From assembly GCA_030248215.1 (NCBI GenBank), contig JASANG010002774.1, positions 1-64,000 on the forward strand: DNA of 64,000 nucleotides, in the 5' to 3' direction. Source of the DNA: Enoplolaimus lenunculus (Eukaryota > Nematoda > Enoplea > Enoplida > Thoracostomopsidae). The position numbers were made by a program, and so were the translations under genes. Of this stretch, positions 37,899 to 49,849 are shown one piece after another (the first letter of the stretch is position 1; the number at the start of each line of letters is the position of its first letter). The notes below the pieces were generated by a model. That model worked only from the letters and a program-made list of their open reading frames with translations, was not told where the DNA came from and did not search any database.

Positions 37899-38176
37899 TA
37901 GTTGGATATATCTTGTGTACTTGTATTTCTGTTTTAATATATACAAGAAGAACGCAATTTTAAAGAACGTACGGTAGTTTCATTAAAGTCACACTTGAGC
38001 ACAATTCCACTTCTGGAGCGAGGTTTTAAAGTATGAACGTTCATGTGAATTGTCATCAACTTCACAGGCAAATCTGCGATACCTCCATTAGTATTTAAAG
38101 CATTAAATGTTCTGCGAAGCGTTCATTTTAGTGCTTATCACAAGACTATTATTATGGTGCAAATTACATCAATAAC

Positions 38177-38385
38177 ACCCGGGGTGCAACCGGGTATCCA
38201 TATCCGTTTCAGGTAAGAAATCGGTGTCTGTTTCCGCTGCATAAACACCGGAAATTTTGTTTTATGCTCAAAATCAGTTGCAAATCACGTATGCATTTCA
38301 CAACTTTTTATTACAAATATGCTGCAACTGTTCCATATAAATTAATAATTACGAAATTCAGTACAAATCCAGAAAGACGTGGTAC
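38177..38385. mobile_element. Left half of a family E element
   Basis: It starts ACCCGGGGTGCAACCGGGTAT, then TCGGTGTCTGTTTCCGCTGC and GCAAATCACGTATGCATTTC. This is the same order as in the E copy at 51142. The right half is absent. Confidence 0.6.
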
Positions 38386-38469
38386 GCCTGTCCTGTTAAA
38401 TGGGTGCTGTACTACCTTTTACGCAATTTACCTTCACTAATCCTGAGCGGAAAATATTTGCAGACGCGT

Positions 38470-40330
38470 CTGCAGTATAGCATAGACGATCCATAAATTG
38501 GAATTTTGGATTAAGATTTTACACGGGAATTTTGGGAAATTGGGATGTTACCCGCAAAATGGGAATTTTGGGAAATTAGAGTATTTTTCTTAGCCTTGAA
38601 ATGAGAATTTACGGTGCAACTGTTTTTGAGATTTTCACAAATTGTTTTATATTTTGAAAAATCCGGATTTTGGAAAATCTGAAGTTTTACCGGGAAAATG
38701 GGTTATGGGAAGTTGTAATCGGGAAATAAAGATTATCCGCGTTATCTTTTTCGCTCGGGATTTTGGGAAAATGAGTTTTCGGGGAACTTGTATTTTACCC
38801 GGTAATGAGTCATTCACATTAAAATGCACGCACACTTGTAAAAAATGTCCCCCTTTGGGTGCCAATACTGTCCCTATGTACTTACACACTCATTTTTACG
38901 TTGTATTACATGTCATTATATCATTGTCTGAACGTTTATGCGGGGATCACGTTATAACCGGGCATCATGGGAAACGTGTTGTCCCTATTAGAAGACTACT
39001 GAGCAGCATTTGTGTATTTATAGACTCCATATAACATATACAAAATGCGTACTATCTGCTATACTGTAGGCCACCTTTTGTTTTTCAACATCACACCATA
39101 TTCGAGGTATTGTGTACGAATATTATATGATATATATTTTAAATGTCTGCATGCTTTAGGTAACATACCTAAATTGTCCTGTTGAATATCGACCTATGAT
39201 ATTTGAATTTGAAATTTGACCTTTTGAATTTTGAAGCTATTCTAAAGCGATTTTGGGTCAGAAACTAATTTACAGGCGACGAAACGATCGAAGGCAGCAA
39301 TCTGCAGTGACAGGGGTGAAACACATTTTCTTGGTGACAGAGATGGAAATAAGGTACATCTGCTCCACATCCGTCCGACTTTCCATTTATTTATTAGCAC
39401 CCGAAGATTACACTGTCCTGTTGAATATTATATTATGATATTCGTTGTAATTTTGAAATATTTTAATATTCGCATAAATGTCCCACAGTTTGACATAACT
39501 CTTTTACACGTTGAACATTTGAGTGCGGGAGCAAATATTTGCTTTTCCTGACCCCAACTTCGGTAACTGTTGTACGAGGTTATCAGTGCCGCAGTGAAAT
39601 GTCCCTAGTCCCTCGGAAAGGACTTAAATTTTCTACGTGCAATGTACGTTTACACTTGCGTGTGCACACATTGCATTGATGTTTCTTTATAAAATGTGTT
39701 TGCGTAATGTACCGGCTCTAACGTAAGTCCGTATGAATACCCTAAAATCCTGTACACAGCAAATATTTGTCCAGAGTCGCTTCTGGCTGTCTGGATAATT
39801 TAAACTGGGTACACTTATGAAACTGTCTCTTGACTATAGCTTGAATGTGTTTCGATGGTGTTCTGAATGGGTTGAGTGTGATTTTTATTTTAACGTGGAT
39901 GGCCAATAAATTAGTATTTTTGGACATTGAAATACCCGGAAAATGGAAAATCAGAATTTTTATAACTGTGAGACTTTTATGGGAAGTCGGCATTTTGCGA
40001 GATTGGCAGATTGGAATTTAACCAACGAAACCCGGAAATTTAAAATCAGCCGCAACCTTTTTCTGAACTTCTCAAAATGAGGATTATTTACATGGTAAAT
40101 TGGGAAATTCTAATACTGGATTATTGGCATCACGTGGAAATTGGGATAGGACCACGGAAATATATAAATTGGGAGCTACTATTTTCGCTCGGATTTTTCA
40201 AAATGAAGATCTTTAGAAAATTAATAGGGTTTCATGAAATTGGACCTGCCCGAACAATCGAGATTTTAGAAATTGCGATGTTACCCATAAATTGACATTT
40301 AATGCAGGAAACTCCAATTTTACCCCTGAA
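38470..40330. repeat. Diffuse low-complexity field of GGGAAATT / GGAATTTT words
   Basis: Degenerate repeats of GGGAATTTTGGGAAATTGGGA, TTACCCG and similar words cover 38.5-38.8 kb and again 39.9-40.3 kb. They resemble decayed versions of the clean array at 40.69 kb. CGGGGATCACGTTATAACCGG near 38.94 kb matches the end of the foldback element H. Open frames here, including a 130-codon one, come from the repeat composition. Confidence 0.6.
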
Positions 40331-40417
40331 ATAGAGTTTTTCAGCCCTGCCTTTCTGATATTTAACCTGGGATACTACAATTTTTTGTTTATTGTGTACG
40401 TCACAAAAACAACCACT

Positions 40418-41273
40418 ATGCTTGCGGGGTTCACGTTATAAATGGTGCAGCGGGGCAACGTTTTGTCACGTTGTACATATTGGGTAACATTTTGTCTGCG
40501 ATGTAACCCAATATGATATTAAAAAAATAGTGTTTGTCTGCTAACATCACGTATCGGTCACGTTTTGTCTTTCAATATCATATGATATTCCCTACGTTGT
40601 CTGTCAATATCATATGATCATTTAGAAAATGTCTACTGAGTCTGCTGCATAACTAGGTTTGGAATATCATTTGATACAAATCGACATGTAATTGGCGGGA
40701 AATTCAATTTTTGGCGGGAAATTCAAATTTTGGCGGGAAATTCAAATTTTGTCGGAAAATTCAAATTTTGACGGCAAATTCAAATTTAGACGGGAAAATT
40801 CAAAATTTGGCGGGAAATTCACATTTTGGCGGGAAATTCAAATTTTGGCGGGAAAATTCAAATTTTGGTTGAAAATTCAAATTTTGGCGCCAAATTCAAA
40901 TTCAGGTGGAAAAATTCAAATTTTGGCAGAAAAATTCGAATTTGGGAGGGAATATTCAAAATTTTAGCGGATTGTATACGTCTTAAACTACATAATGGAA
41001 TATCATATGATACTCCAAATCCGTGTTTGAATATCATATCATATATGCTGTTAATTTGGAATATCATATGATATTCAATATGTCACGTGACATTTGAACA
41101 CTTGTATGCTGAGATAACATGAATACCCGTGCTTTGTATACCAATATCACATGATATTCGACTTTTGCTTGTCCGTATCATATGATGGTAACAAAAATTT
41201 ATGTTGATGTCGAATCAACATGTGACAAAACGTGACCCGACTTCCCCATGTTATAACGCGAACCACGCATGCT
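40418..41273. mobile_element. Foldback element H with internal tandem arrays
   Basis: Imperfect inverted ends of about 50 bp: the left end has ATGCTTGCGGGGTTCACG then TTATAA and CAACGTTTTGTCAC. The right end has GTGACAAAACGTGACC, then TTATAACGCGAACCACGCAT. Inside, a central array of GGCGGGAAATTCAAATTTT units is flanked on both sides by repeated palindromes of the AATATCATATGATATTC type. No coding content. This layout, with long inverted ends built around simple repeats, is that of foldback-type elements. Confidence 0.72.
40691..40975 (+). repeat. Tandem array of about 15 GGCGGGAAATTCAAATTTT units
   Basis: Units of 18-20 bp, GGCGGGAAATTCAAATTTT with scattered substitutions, run without interruption. 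Each unit contains the AAATTCAAATTT near-palindrome. The array is the core of element H. Confidence 0.93.
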
Positions 41274-41280
41274 AACATTG

Positions 41281-41330
41281 GATAGCGTGCGCATTAATGG
41301 TCGGCTGCTCTAACCACTGAGCTACGCAGC
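41281..41330 (-). pseudogene. tRNA-like fragment (5' half)
   Basis: On the minus strand the sequence contains TAGCTCAGTGGTTAGAGCAG, a textbook tRNA D-arm and A box, preceded by GCTGCG. The anticodon stem does not close and no T arm follows, so it is a fragment or a SINE head. A similar unit lies 200 bp away. Confidence 0.55.
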
Positions 41331-41518
41331 TTTGCAAAATTTTCGCTATAATGGCTTGATATACAATGAGTTTGTTAATACTACAAGATACGTACATGAA
41401 TACGCCGCGAAATCGTCTGAGCTGGAGAGCATCTCTCACATTTCTCAACCGATACTGCTAAGTAATTCTAAGTTAAGCAGTACCATATAGAGCCCTTCAG
41501 GAAAATTTTGCTGCGGAT

Positions 41519-41588
41519 AGGGTGGGGCGTTAACTCACGACTTGCGGTGTATCGGTCCGCTGCTCTAAACACTGAGCTAAGCATCTGA
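41519..41588 (-). pseudogene. tRNA-like pseudogene
   Basis: Minus strand: D arm TAGCTCAGTGTTTAGAGC, anticodon arm GCGGA-CCGATAC-ACCGC with a GAT (Ile-type) anticodon in the expected loop position, and T arm GTGAG-TTAACGC-CCCAC with one mismatch. The acceptor strands do not pair and the T loop lacks TTC, so I call it a decayed tRNA or SINE and not a working gene. Confidence 0.5.
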
Positions 41589-42448
41589 TGTGGAATATAC
41601 TTAGCTAGGCAAACTTTTTTGTATACGTATGTTTGTGTAAATCTGGGTAACACGACAGGGACAACAGTCATTTTTAGGTACGCTGCGCGAAAAGCTAACA
41701 AACTTTTTAGCCTAAGGATTTTTAAGCCAACGGTTATCATTACGCCACGCATTATGATACGACTTAGGACGTATCCTGCCGCGAATTACACTTTGCTATG
41801 GAATGCATAAAATATATATACTTATATTCTTCATTTCTTACAGCTTTTCAAAATTGCTAGGCATGAAGTTGAAAGATCTAAACCATTCGTTAACCGGATG
41901 TTAAAAAATCTCTGAGCTTTATAGGTTATCCCTGCTAAAGTCAAAAATTAATTGTGTTGCAAGTTGCCTGAGATTATATTTCCGACGTTCTATTTGGTTA
42001 TTTATCAAGATCACAGTCAGTGTAGATCGAAAATGTACTTCGCTAAAATTAGTATTGGAATTATGTGTGTATTTTAATCAGCACCACAGCTAGGATTGTA
42101 ATTTTTGAGCATTGGATTAAACCACTGGAATTGCGAGGAATAATCAGTACGAATATACATACAGTTTTCGTTATTTTTTGCGTAATTGTGTTATTTGCTA
42201 CGTACGTAATGAACATTGTTACGTTCAGTACCCATCTTTCAAAGGTGTTGATTTTTGTTTTAGTTTGCCTGTAGACGGAGATTTGCATTATAATAAACTT
42301 TTTGAAATAACAGTTAACATATACACTGGGTGTATATCAGATACCTACGTTGTGTTTTCAAACAGACTAAATAGTATATATTTTTATTTTATACATCTGG
42401 AAGTGATATACGTAGCGTTTCATTTAGCGACTTTCACTGGATACGAAA

Positions 42449-44384
42449 ATGGCTATCGAGGTAACTTGAAATTTACATATTTATTTGCATGATATGTTTT
42501 GATGTGGCCGTTGTATTGCTTTATTAGTAGACAAACCAAAACAGCTGTTTAAAAGATTCTAGCTTTGAAATTGTAAATTATTTACGTATATTTGGATTTG
42601 AATTAATGTGGATAGATATATGCATGAATGCACAGTTTTATATTTTAGGCAGAAGAAAATAAAGAAGTAAAAATAAACAAATGGGATTCAAACGCCGTAA
42701 AGAATGCACTGGATGATGAAATTACTAAGGTACGGAAGCGAAACTTTGTTCTAATATCATTTACGCTTGATATTTGGTTTCATTGCTTTAAAGATTTTTG
42801 GCACAAGGCCACAAACGCAGAACTTTTAACGCAGAAATCTTACGTATTGCGTTTAGGGCGCTACCAAATCTTTGATATTCTTGTTTACAGGACTGAGAGC
42901 TTTGAGAAACATTGAACATGTCACTGTGTATTAAATAATATATATTACTAGGTATTTTAATTGGAAATAATGTATAATCCTTGGCACGCTAAATGTTATG
43001 AAAACATTTTTTGACTACTCAGTTAAAAATCTAACATAATTTTTAGATTATCAAATCAAAGAAGGATCATTTAAACGAAAACACGCATCTAATTGACGGC
43101 CGTCTTGCAATCTCACTCATTTCCGTTGGTGCTGCTGGTTTCGCATTACTATGGGATTGGCTCAATCCTTTTCCAGCGTCACGTCCTGTACTAGTATGTT
43201 GCGTTCTATTATATCCTTTATTAGGACGAATTAGGTTTTTGCAATTGCGATGAGAATTTTTCTAAAGATTTCCTAGACATTGGTTAACGGTATACGAAAC
43301 CTCTAATCGTTTACAGCATTAGCGTTTCAGATTTTAGTTCTCATAGCTTACCTGAATTATGATTTTCAGTTGATACTGTAATTCACTCTCGAATACTACA
43401 GCATCTGTAATTTGTGAATAGTATGTAATAGTGTTTAAAAATTTTCTCATTTTTCCTGGACTTGATTATTGTCTTTTAATGAGAGCAACGAACGCAAAAC
43501 AAAGCTGTAATATTGTTTGTAATACTGGATTTGAACTTTCCTTAACCGTCACAGATGTCATGCGTCTGCACGTATTTCGTTCTGATGGGCATTCTGCAAC
43601 TGTACATGCTGTTTATGGAGAAAGGTACTTTCTTTGTCGCTCATTATCGTGATCCTTCAAAGAAGTCGGAAGATGCAACTTGGACTTTTTCATCGCGATT
43701 AAACAAGTAAACAATAAGTCAGTAAAAACAAATTTAATATTTAAACCTGGGAATACATTTGTTTTGGGTGTGCTTATTTTTCTAGTCCATTATCTACAAT
43801 ATCAGGCGTACACCAAGCAAAAAATTTGGGCGGTTAAGATACTTGACACTAAAACAAAAATGCTTCAGTTTACCTAGTGTTAGTGTACGAATATCATTGT
43901 GGATATTTCTACGTATTCTACTAAAAGAATTGCTCTGTGTGATCTTTAGTGGGTTCTCTAGCTATATGTGATTGTATTGCAATGTCTGAAATATTTTCGT
44001 TTTGTTGCAACGTGCAATATCGTTTCAGTCTGTTATTTATTATTTATTCTGCGATATGTGTTGCTGTTAGGCAACCTTCAATATATTCACTTTAAGCTTA
44101 TAGCTGATTATACAGCAGTGCTTTTAGTATAACACATTGAATCTATTTCATAACAAATTGGTCAAACAAAATACATGCATGATGTTCCAAATTATTGTTT
44201 CAGATACGACCACTTTTACAGCCTGGATATAAAGTGTCAATCTGAAGCATATACAGCCGAAGGTTCATTCACAAAATCAGTTGGTGAATGGATCGATGAA
44301 AACGGTGTAGTGTTGGAACATCTTCTAGAAGCTGATGTACTACGTTTATATAACTCGCTTTTAGCGGAGAAAAAGATGAAGTAA
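42449..44384 (+). CDS. SPCS2: Signal peptidase complex subunit 2 (SPC25)
   Basis: Exons 42449-42460, 42649-42729, 43047-43193, 43555-43706, 44204-44384, all GT-AG with matching phases, encode 190 residues. SPCS2 is an ER-membrane accessory subunit of the signal peptidase complex that binds the translocon and supports removal of signal peptides. The hallmark KINKWD..AVKNALDDEI motif lies near residues 12-29, then LIDGRLAISL. A first membrane segment covers about 51-69 with a WDWLNPFP loop. The second membrane segment is TYFVLMGILQLYMLF. A cytosolic tail with FFVAHYRDPS, FTKSVGEWID and a C-terminal EADVLRLYNSLLAEKK follows. The first exon has only four codons (ATG GCT ATC GAG, donor GTAACT), which I chose because it has an A at -3 and joins in phase. 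The protein is shorter than the vertebrate form at the N-terminus. No in-frame break. Confidence 0.93.
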
Positions 44385-44424
44385 ATAATATTTTTTGACG
44401 GTTGTAAGTGAAACTGGTTTTTGC

Positions 44425-44430
44425 ATTAAA
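44425..44430 (+). terminator. Possible SPCS2 polyadenylation signal
   Basis: ATTAAA, the common variant hexamer, lies 41 bases after the SPCS2 stop codon, followed by a GTTCAGTTTG stretch. This is position-based inference only. Confidence 0.35.
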
Positions 44431-44573
44431 GTTCAGTTTGTTTACAATGATTTATCATGTTATCTATTCCTGAAATGATGTCCGTGTTACTTATCACTTT
44501 ATGAGTTCCAATAGGGACATGTAAAATTGAGGACGAATCCAGTTCTTGCTGGAAGTGTAGCAGAAACAGAAAT

Positions 44574-44747
44574 GGCGACCCATGCTTCTTGTAGGGCCGT
44601 CCCGGTTTCTGGTGAGTCAATAAAAATACCTTAAGGTTCTAGACCACATTTTTTGCTTAGGCTTAGGCGTATAAATACATTTTTTCAATACTTAGGCTTA
44701 GGAATATGATTAATCTATTGTTACGGCCCTGAAAGTAACCGTGGCCG
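44574..44747. mobile_element. Family A element downstream of SPCS2
   Basis: Ends GGCGACCCATGCTTCTTGTAGGG and CCCTGAAAGTAACCGTGGCCG are inverted. The interior has GGTTTCTGGTGAGTC, GGTTCTAGACCAC, a TTTTTTGC lead, about two TTAGGC units per block, and AATCTATTGTTACGG. It begins about 190 bp after the SPCS2 stop and may be carried in the downstream transcript region. Confidence 0.85.
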
Positions 44748-46363
44748 AAATTGCAATGGAGCAGTGATGTGTGCGCGCTTTAATAATGTATTGTTAAACA
44801 TTTCGTTTTGTTGAATGTGGATTTTGTAGTTTTTTGTTTTCATGCATATTTCATGTTGTTGTCTGAAATTTAACAGGATTAGAGTTTATTGAAAACCATA
44901 AGTGTCAAATTTGAGCTAATAATTATTAGCTAATTTGCTTGGTTGTGTAAAAAATACAATTGGAACTTAGAGGTTGCGTGTTCTTTGCAAATTTGTTATC
45001 TCGCGCAAAGTATTACTTTGAAATAGCAAGCATTTTTTGGTTGCAATAGTGCAAAATCCGCTAGTTTCAACTTAGTATTTGAGAGATTTGTGAGTTTTCA
45101 ACACTATCACAACGTTATGTATTCTTTGTTTCATTAATAAATTCATTTCAAATGCTTGTATGAATGTGTTGGAGCCGATTCGTTACTAAGATGATTGCCT
45201 GGAGCAGCAAATGATTTCTTAAAACGCTTCAGAGTAATATGATATGCATGATTATTCTTGCAAATTATTTCTTAGTTGTCATTTACATTCGGTTGAACTT
45301 AAGTTTGGTATACGGGACTTTCTGGAAACAATCAGAAATGCTTTAAGTGACCCAAGCGAAAGTGTCACTGAGCCGGCGTGACATCAAGATTGGCATAGAA
45401 ATGGGCTTTTATGCTGGCGTACAGGAAATTTTTTGTGATAATATGGTGAGACCCCTAGCTTGCAATTTTTCCCCTTCGGAAAATTTTTTGGTGAAAAATT
45501 GCGTTTCAAAACATTTCCCTGCAACCCACCCCAGTTAAATTTCTGGATTCATCGCTGAAAACGGGGCACCAGTAAAGGTAACATTGGTTAATGTTTGTAC
45601 GATATAGCATAAGTATATTTCAATGTGGTTTTTTCTTGGAACGTAAAACGACTCGTGTATATAATTCAAGGGAAAGCTGACATTCGTTAGAATCTCTGTT
45701 GCCGTGGTTTAAATCAGACGGGAGGCCAACCAAATCAACACAATTTCAAGTGGCCAACTCAAGTATTAGTCAGCGGCAATCTTCTAAACCGAATACCCAG
45801 CAATATTGAAATAGGGCCTTTTTCCATCAATTGTACTGACCGAAGAACGATTTTTTCGTGTTACCGTAACCAGCTGAATTGAAACATGTACTTTAACAAA
45901 TTCAAACACGTCAATCGTTGGTCTTTATTGTTGGTGGCTCTGCCACTCTTTAATTATATTTCAAACTAAAATACAAATTAAAGATGTCCCTGGCTCCACC
46001 TAGTCTCGCTTAGAACTTACGTGAGGTTTAGGCGTTGCTAGAAAGCCATAAAAACGTAAATCCATGCGATGGCGGAAGTGTCCGCAATGTATATATAACT
46101 TACCTGGGCCTTGCATGACCATTGAATATTGTTGCAATTGGTATGGGCTAGTTTTGCGGGTAACGACATAGCTAGGCTATGTCATCACCCAAAATGGGTG
46201 TCTCTGGACCTAGGGTGTTGGTCTGTATGCAAATTAGGGCGAGACGCACATGGGCAGCCAGGACCGGAATCAGTATTGGAGATAGCTGTTAGAAGTCGGT
46301 GAATTAATTTTTGAGTTACTTTTTTTCTTTCTATCGGTTTTTGTCAAGTTCGTAGTTTAGTAA

Positions 46364-46518
46364 ATCTAACGGGGTTAGGTTTACTATTCTACATCGGAAT
46401 GGGCCAATGTAACGGAGTTAGCTTGGTCGTGAAATTGGTGTATTTCTAACGGGGTTAGATTTACACGGGTTTTGACTTGGGATTTTGGAGTGTAATTCTA
46501 ACGAGGATAAGATTGCAC
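46364..46518 (+). repeat. Three direct repeats of a TCTAACGGGGTTAG motif
   Basis: TCTAACGGGGTTAGGTTTAC (46364), TCTAACGGGGTTAGATTTAC (46445) and a diverged TCTAACGAGGATAAGATTGC (46497) recur at spacings of about 81 and 52 bp. The core CTAAC..GTTAG is itself an imperfect palindrome. Confidence 0.7.
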
Positions 46519-47851
46519 AATTTTCTGGGGGAATTTGTGAGCCAGTGGCTGGATTAAACGTATTTAGGCGCAGTTCACAAGAATTTCGGATCCGGCTACA
46601 ATCAAGATATTTAACTCGTGTTTACTTATGAATACTCGGTGTTGTATTGGTATCAGGGTGGGGGAATAAACATTTATCGGCCGCGTCACTGAATCAGAGC
46701 GATACGCTTAACATCCGGATAGAACGAATTTGGATTTGTGATTCAGGGGCCCTTTAACTAGCAAATCACGAACTTCTCACAAGTATAGTGCAAAACTATA
46801 CTAAAACAATCACATGGCTATTTGACTTGTATATCAACAATTTGTAACGTGATAAGCATAGGGTACACATTACAAAACTGTCAGATATGTAAAAATTGCT
46901 TACCGGATTTGTAGTTTGTTTGTTACGCACTGCACTGCTGAGAACATTGCATTAAGCAAAAACAAATTTAGATATATAAACGGCGATCATTTTAAACGTC
47001 AAAGAAGTAGGATTCATCAGCAAAACATCGGGAGTAAAATTAGTCTTCAATCTAGGCAACAGAAATGAAGACTGATTCCAATTCATCTCCACACTCAAAA
47101 TAATATTTCTAATATTTAAGAAAAAATTTCTTACATTTAAGAAATATAATTAGCAAGGTGCTCTTGAAAAGTATTTCTGTTCTAACAGAAACGTTTTTAG
47201 AAAAATTATCTTAAATATCAGAAAAACGTTTCAGATGTGCCACAGAAAATACTTTTCTGAATAAATTCAGAAATACTTTTGTGTGTGCATCGCGGCGACA
47301 GTGAACACTAGCAGCAACTGGTATATATAATCAGGCACGTGTTACAGAATGTTGTAATCAGTGTCCCTCTCAAGCTATGATATAACGAGAGTTCTGGATT
47401 CGGAAAAAGTTGGTTTTCGGTTCCAGTAGAATTTATGTCGGAGTTCACGATTTGGGTAGCAAAGTTTTTTGTATTTTATAGTGTTTCATTCAGTGAGTTT
47501 GATTTGAACTTGGAAACAGTTTGCGAACATTATGACGCATAAACCTCGACATGGCAACGCCTTTAAACTGATTATTGCTCAAATTAGCCACATTCTAGTT
47601 AATTTTTGTTCACTTCCAGTTCTTACAATTGACAACCAAATGTTGTGACTCCCGACTCTGGCGTCTGTTACAGTCCGATTGTACTCTTGTCCTAAGTGGT
47701 CGTATTTGCGCAACGTCCTTGAACAAGTATATGAACATTATACTAGACTGTTTTGTTTGAAAATTGTAAAAATCTTGCTTCATCATCTGCTGCAGTCAAC
47801 GTTTATACAATATTAGATTTTTTTCAGAAATCACGAAACGAAGATCTTAAT

Positions 47852-48080
47852 AAATTGTTTACAAACCTCCAAAACCGATAATTGAATAGTTAGCGAATAA
47901 CTAATTTGCATATTAGTTTAATTGACAAAACAAAATTAGGACTTTTTAAATTATTCCAAAAATTATTAGAGTGGCTGAAGGGTTTTTGGGTGCGAGGAAT
48001 CTGATGAAATTGCTTACAAACCTCTAAAACCGATAAATGAATAGTTAGCTAACAACTAATTTGCATATTACCTTAATTGC
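47852..48080 (+). repeat. Direct duplication of a 75-bp segment
   Basis: The segment starting AAATTG(T/C)TTACAAACCTC, through AAAACCGATAA and TGAATAGTTAGC to CTAATTTGCATATTA, occurs at about 47852-47925 and again at 48007-48080, 155 bp apart, with about 10 percent divergence. Confidence 0.85.
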
Positions 48081-48452
48081 TTACGTGCGTTCGAGCTTCG
48101 CTCAATAAATGTAGTCCCACTACGACTGGTCATTGATATATTCGAATACAAACTTTTATTTTATAGCCGTCAGGGCCGTCACGAAGGACCAAGATATATA
48201 CTTGTTCAAAATTGGTGTCTTTCCTCTGTGGCATATGCAATCTTCATGATTACTGTATTTTTATGTTCGATGTTTGACATAATTACACTAGTAGTAATGT
48301 TTTAGATTGTAATTGCTTGTGTTCTACAAGTACCCTCTTGATTAACTGAACTAAAATTGATCATCGATTTTAGAAACCGAGTATTTCTACAGTGGACTAA
48401 TGAGATTCAATTATTTTATTTATGCAATATTAGTATATCAAAATGGAATGTA

Positions 48453-49769
48453 ATGTCGCTAATCCCAAGCGGTGATTTGACTGATTCTCAAGGAACCGCT
48501 GCTGCGATACAAACTGATAATCTCAACCGTCGATCGCGCAACTTTGTCGATATTTGTGAGCATCACGTTCGACGAGCAGTTAAAGAAAACGATGCAATTC
48601 GGACAATTATAGCCGGCATTGAAACGAACGGTTGGAAGTTTAGCGCTAACCGTAATGTAGCATGCGAGTCTACATGTCCACCTGGAATTTCTGGAGGTAT
48701 GCTTCTAATGTAATTTTATGTCTTGTATACTCCAAACCATTCCAGTAAATATCAGTTAGCAGTTGCACTATATATCACATCATTTTGCAATGATTTGAAG
48801 ACTTTACCTTGGGTTTTCGGTTCCTATAATGTATATTATGTACGTATTCTATTTCAACATCCATGAGGTGTTGTTGTTCGCTGTCGGATTATAAGAAGTA
48901 TATATTGAAACGGACCGTGCACTGTTATTTTGTATTGTCGTGGTACACGTACAAGATTCAGGATTTCTATCGGTTTTTCTCTTCGTATGCTTGCATGAAA
49001 TTGAGGTTTTTCGGCAGAATTTTTCGAATTAATTGAAGTTTTATATCGATTTAAGCGTGCTGTTTTTTAGAACCGGCGATATACTCTGAATATACTTGCA
49101 GAATTTGTTTTAGGTTATGATCCCGTAAATCGTCAAGTTGTACTTTGCTGCCCGTCTGATAGCAATGATGTGTCAAGTTTACCACAATCGCGTTTGGCAA
49201 AACGGTTCACAGCTAGCGCGGAACATCGTACTTTAGCGCGAAACATCAACGATTACCACAAGCTTCAAGCATTGCTTGGTCACGAACTGATTCATATGTA
49301 CGACGACTGCCGGTCGCCGCATATTACAGATAAAAGTCAACCAAATCGTTTGAACTTTGATGATCCGGCACAACTTGCGTGTACTGAAGTACGTGCGGCG
49401 AATTTGACGTCTTGCAACAGTAAATTAATATCGTGTTCTGAACACATGCCTCCAGAAACAAGTTACAAGATGGGTTGTCTGGGAGATTTCTATTTTAAAC
49501 AACAGCCGGCGAATCAAAATTTTGATCGTCACCGCACCAGGTGTGTACGAGAACGAGCATCTGCATCTGTTTCGCTTATGCTGACTATGCCTCGTTCTGA
49601 AGCGTTAGGCCATGTTGATTCTGTTTTTAATCGCTGTTACGCTGATTTAGAGCCGTTTTCGTCGATAGAATCCTTGAAACGATTGCAGTCAGTAAAACAT
49701 CCTCGTTCGCAGAGTGAAAATCGCAGGTTGCCAAGTGCAGTCGCAAAACGAAATTATGGATATTATTGA
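48453..49769 (+). CDS. ATP23: ATP23-type mitochondrial inner-membrane metalloprotease
   Basis: Two exons, 48453-48696 and 49114-49769 (phase 1 junction, donor GTATGC, acceptor TTTTAG), give 299 residues. ATP23 is an intermembrane-space zinc protease of peptidase family M76. In yeast it matures the ATP synthase subunit Atp6 and helps assemble F1Fo. Evidence: a N-GWKFSANRNVACESTCPPGISGGYDP block near 62-87, the zinc motif HELIH at residues 138-142, then DDCRS, LACTEVRAANL, a CVRERA motif, and a late NRCYADLEPFSSI block. These are in the family order. The protein is longer than the human form (246 aa). There is extra sequence before HELIH (SNDVSSLPQ...), a longer segment after RAANL and a C-terminal tail of about 30 residues. 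The frame is open upstream of the chosen ATG to 48357, and an alternative upstream exon ending at an acceptor near 48373 is possible. No break is seen. Confidence 0.9.
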
Positions 49770-49849
49770 GCAGCGTTAGATCAAATTCATTGTATATTTG
49801 TCTATTGACGTACCAGAAGTGTGCTTTTATTGATAGTACAACAATTCGT

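Larger units (their letters stand above)
44748..48452. other. Intergenic DNA between SPCS2 and ATP23
   Basis: I see no exon in these 3.7 kb. It holds a set of TCTAACGGGGTTAG repeats near 46.4-46.5 kb and a duplicated 75-bp segment at 47.85-48.08 kb. A stretch at 46.09-46.3 kb starts AACTTACCTGG and ends near an AATTTTTGA word. Confidence 0.5.

Noticed and set aside
38642-39034. 130-codon plus-strand open frame
   Set aside because: It lies in the GGGAAATT/GGAATTTT low-complexity field, has no recognisable domain, and the opposite strand is open too.
40692-41071. Repetitive FKFWREIQILAG-like frames
   Set aside because: Pure by-product of the 19-bp tandem array inside element H.
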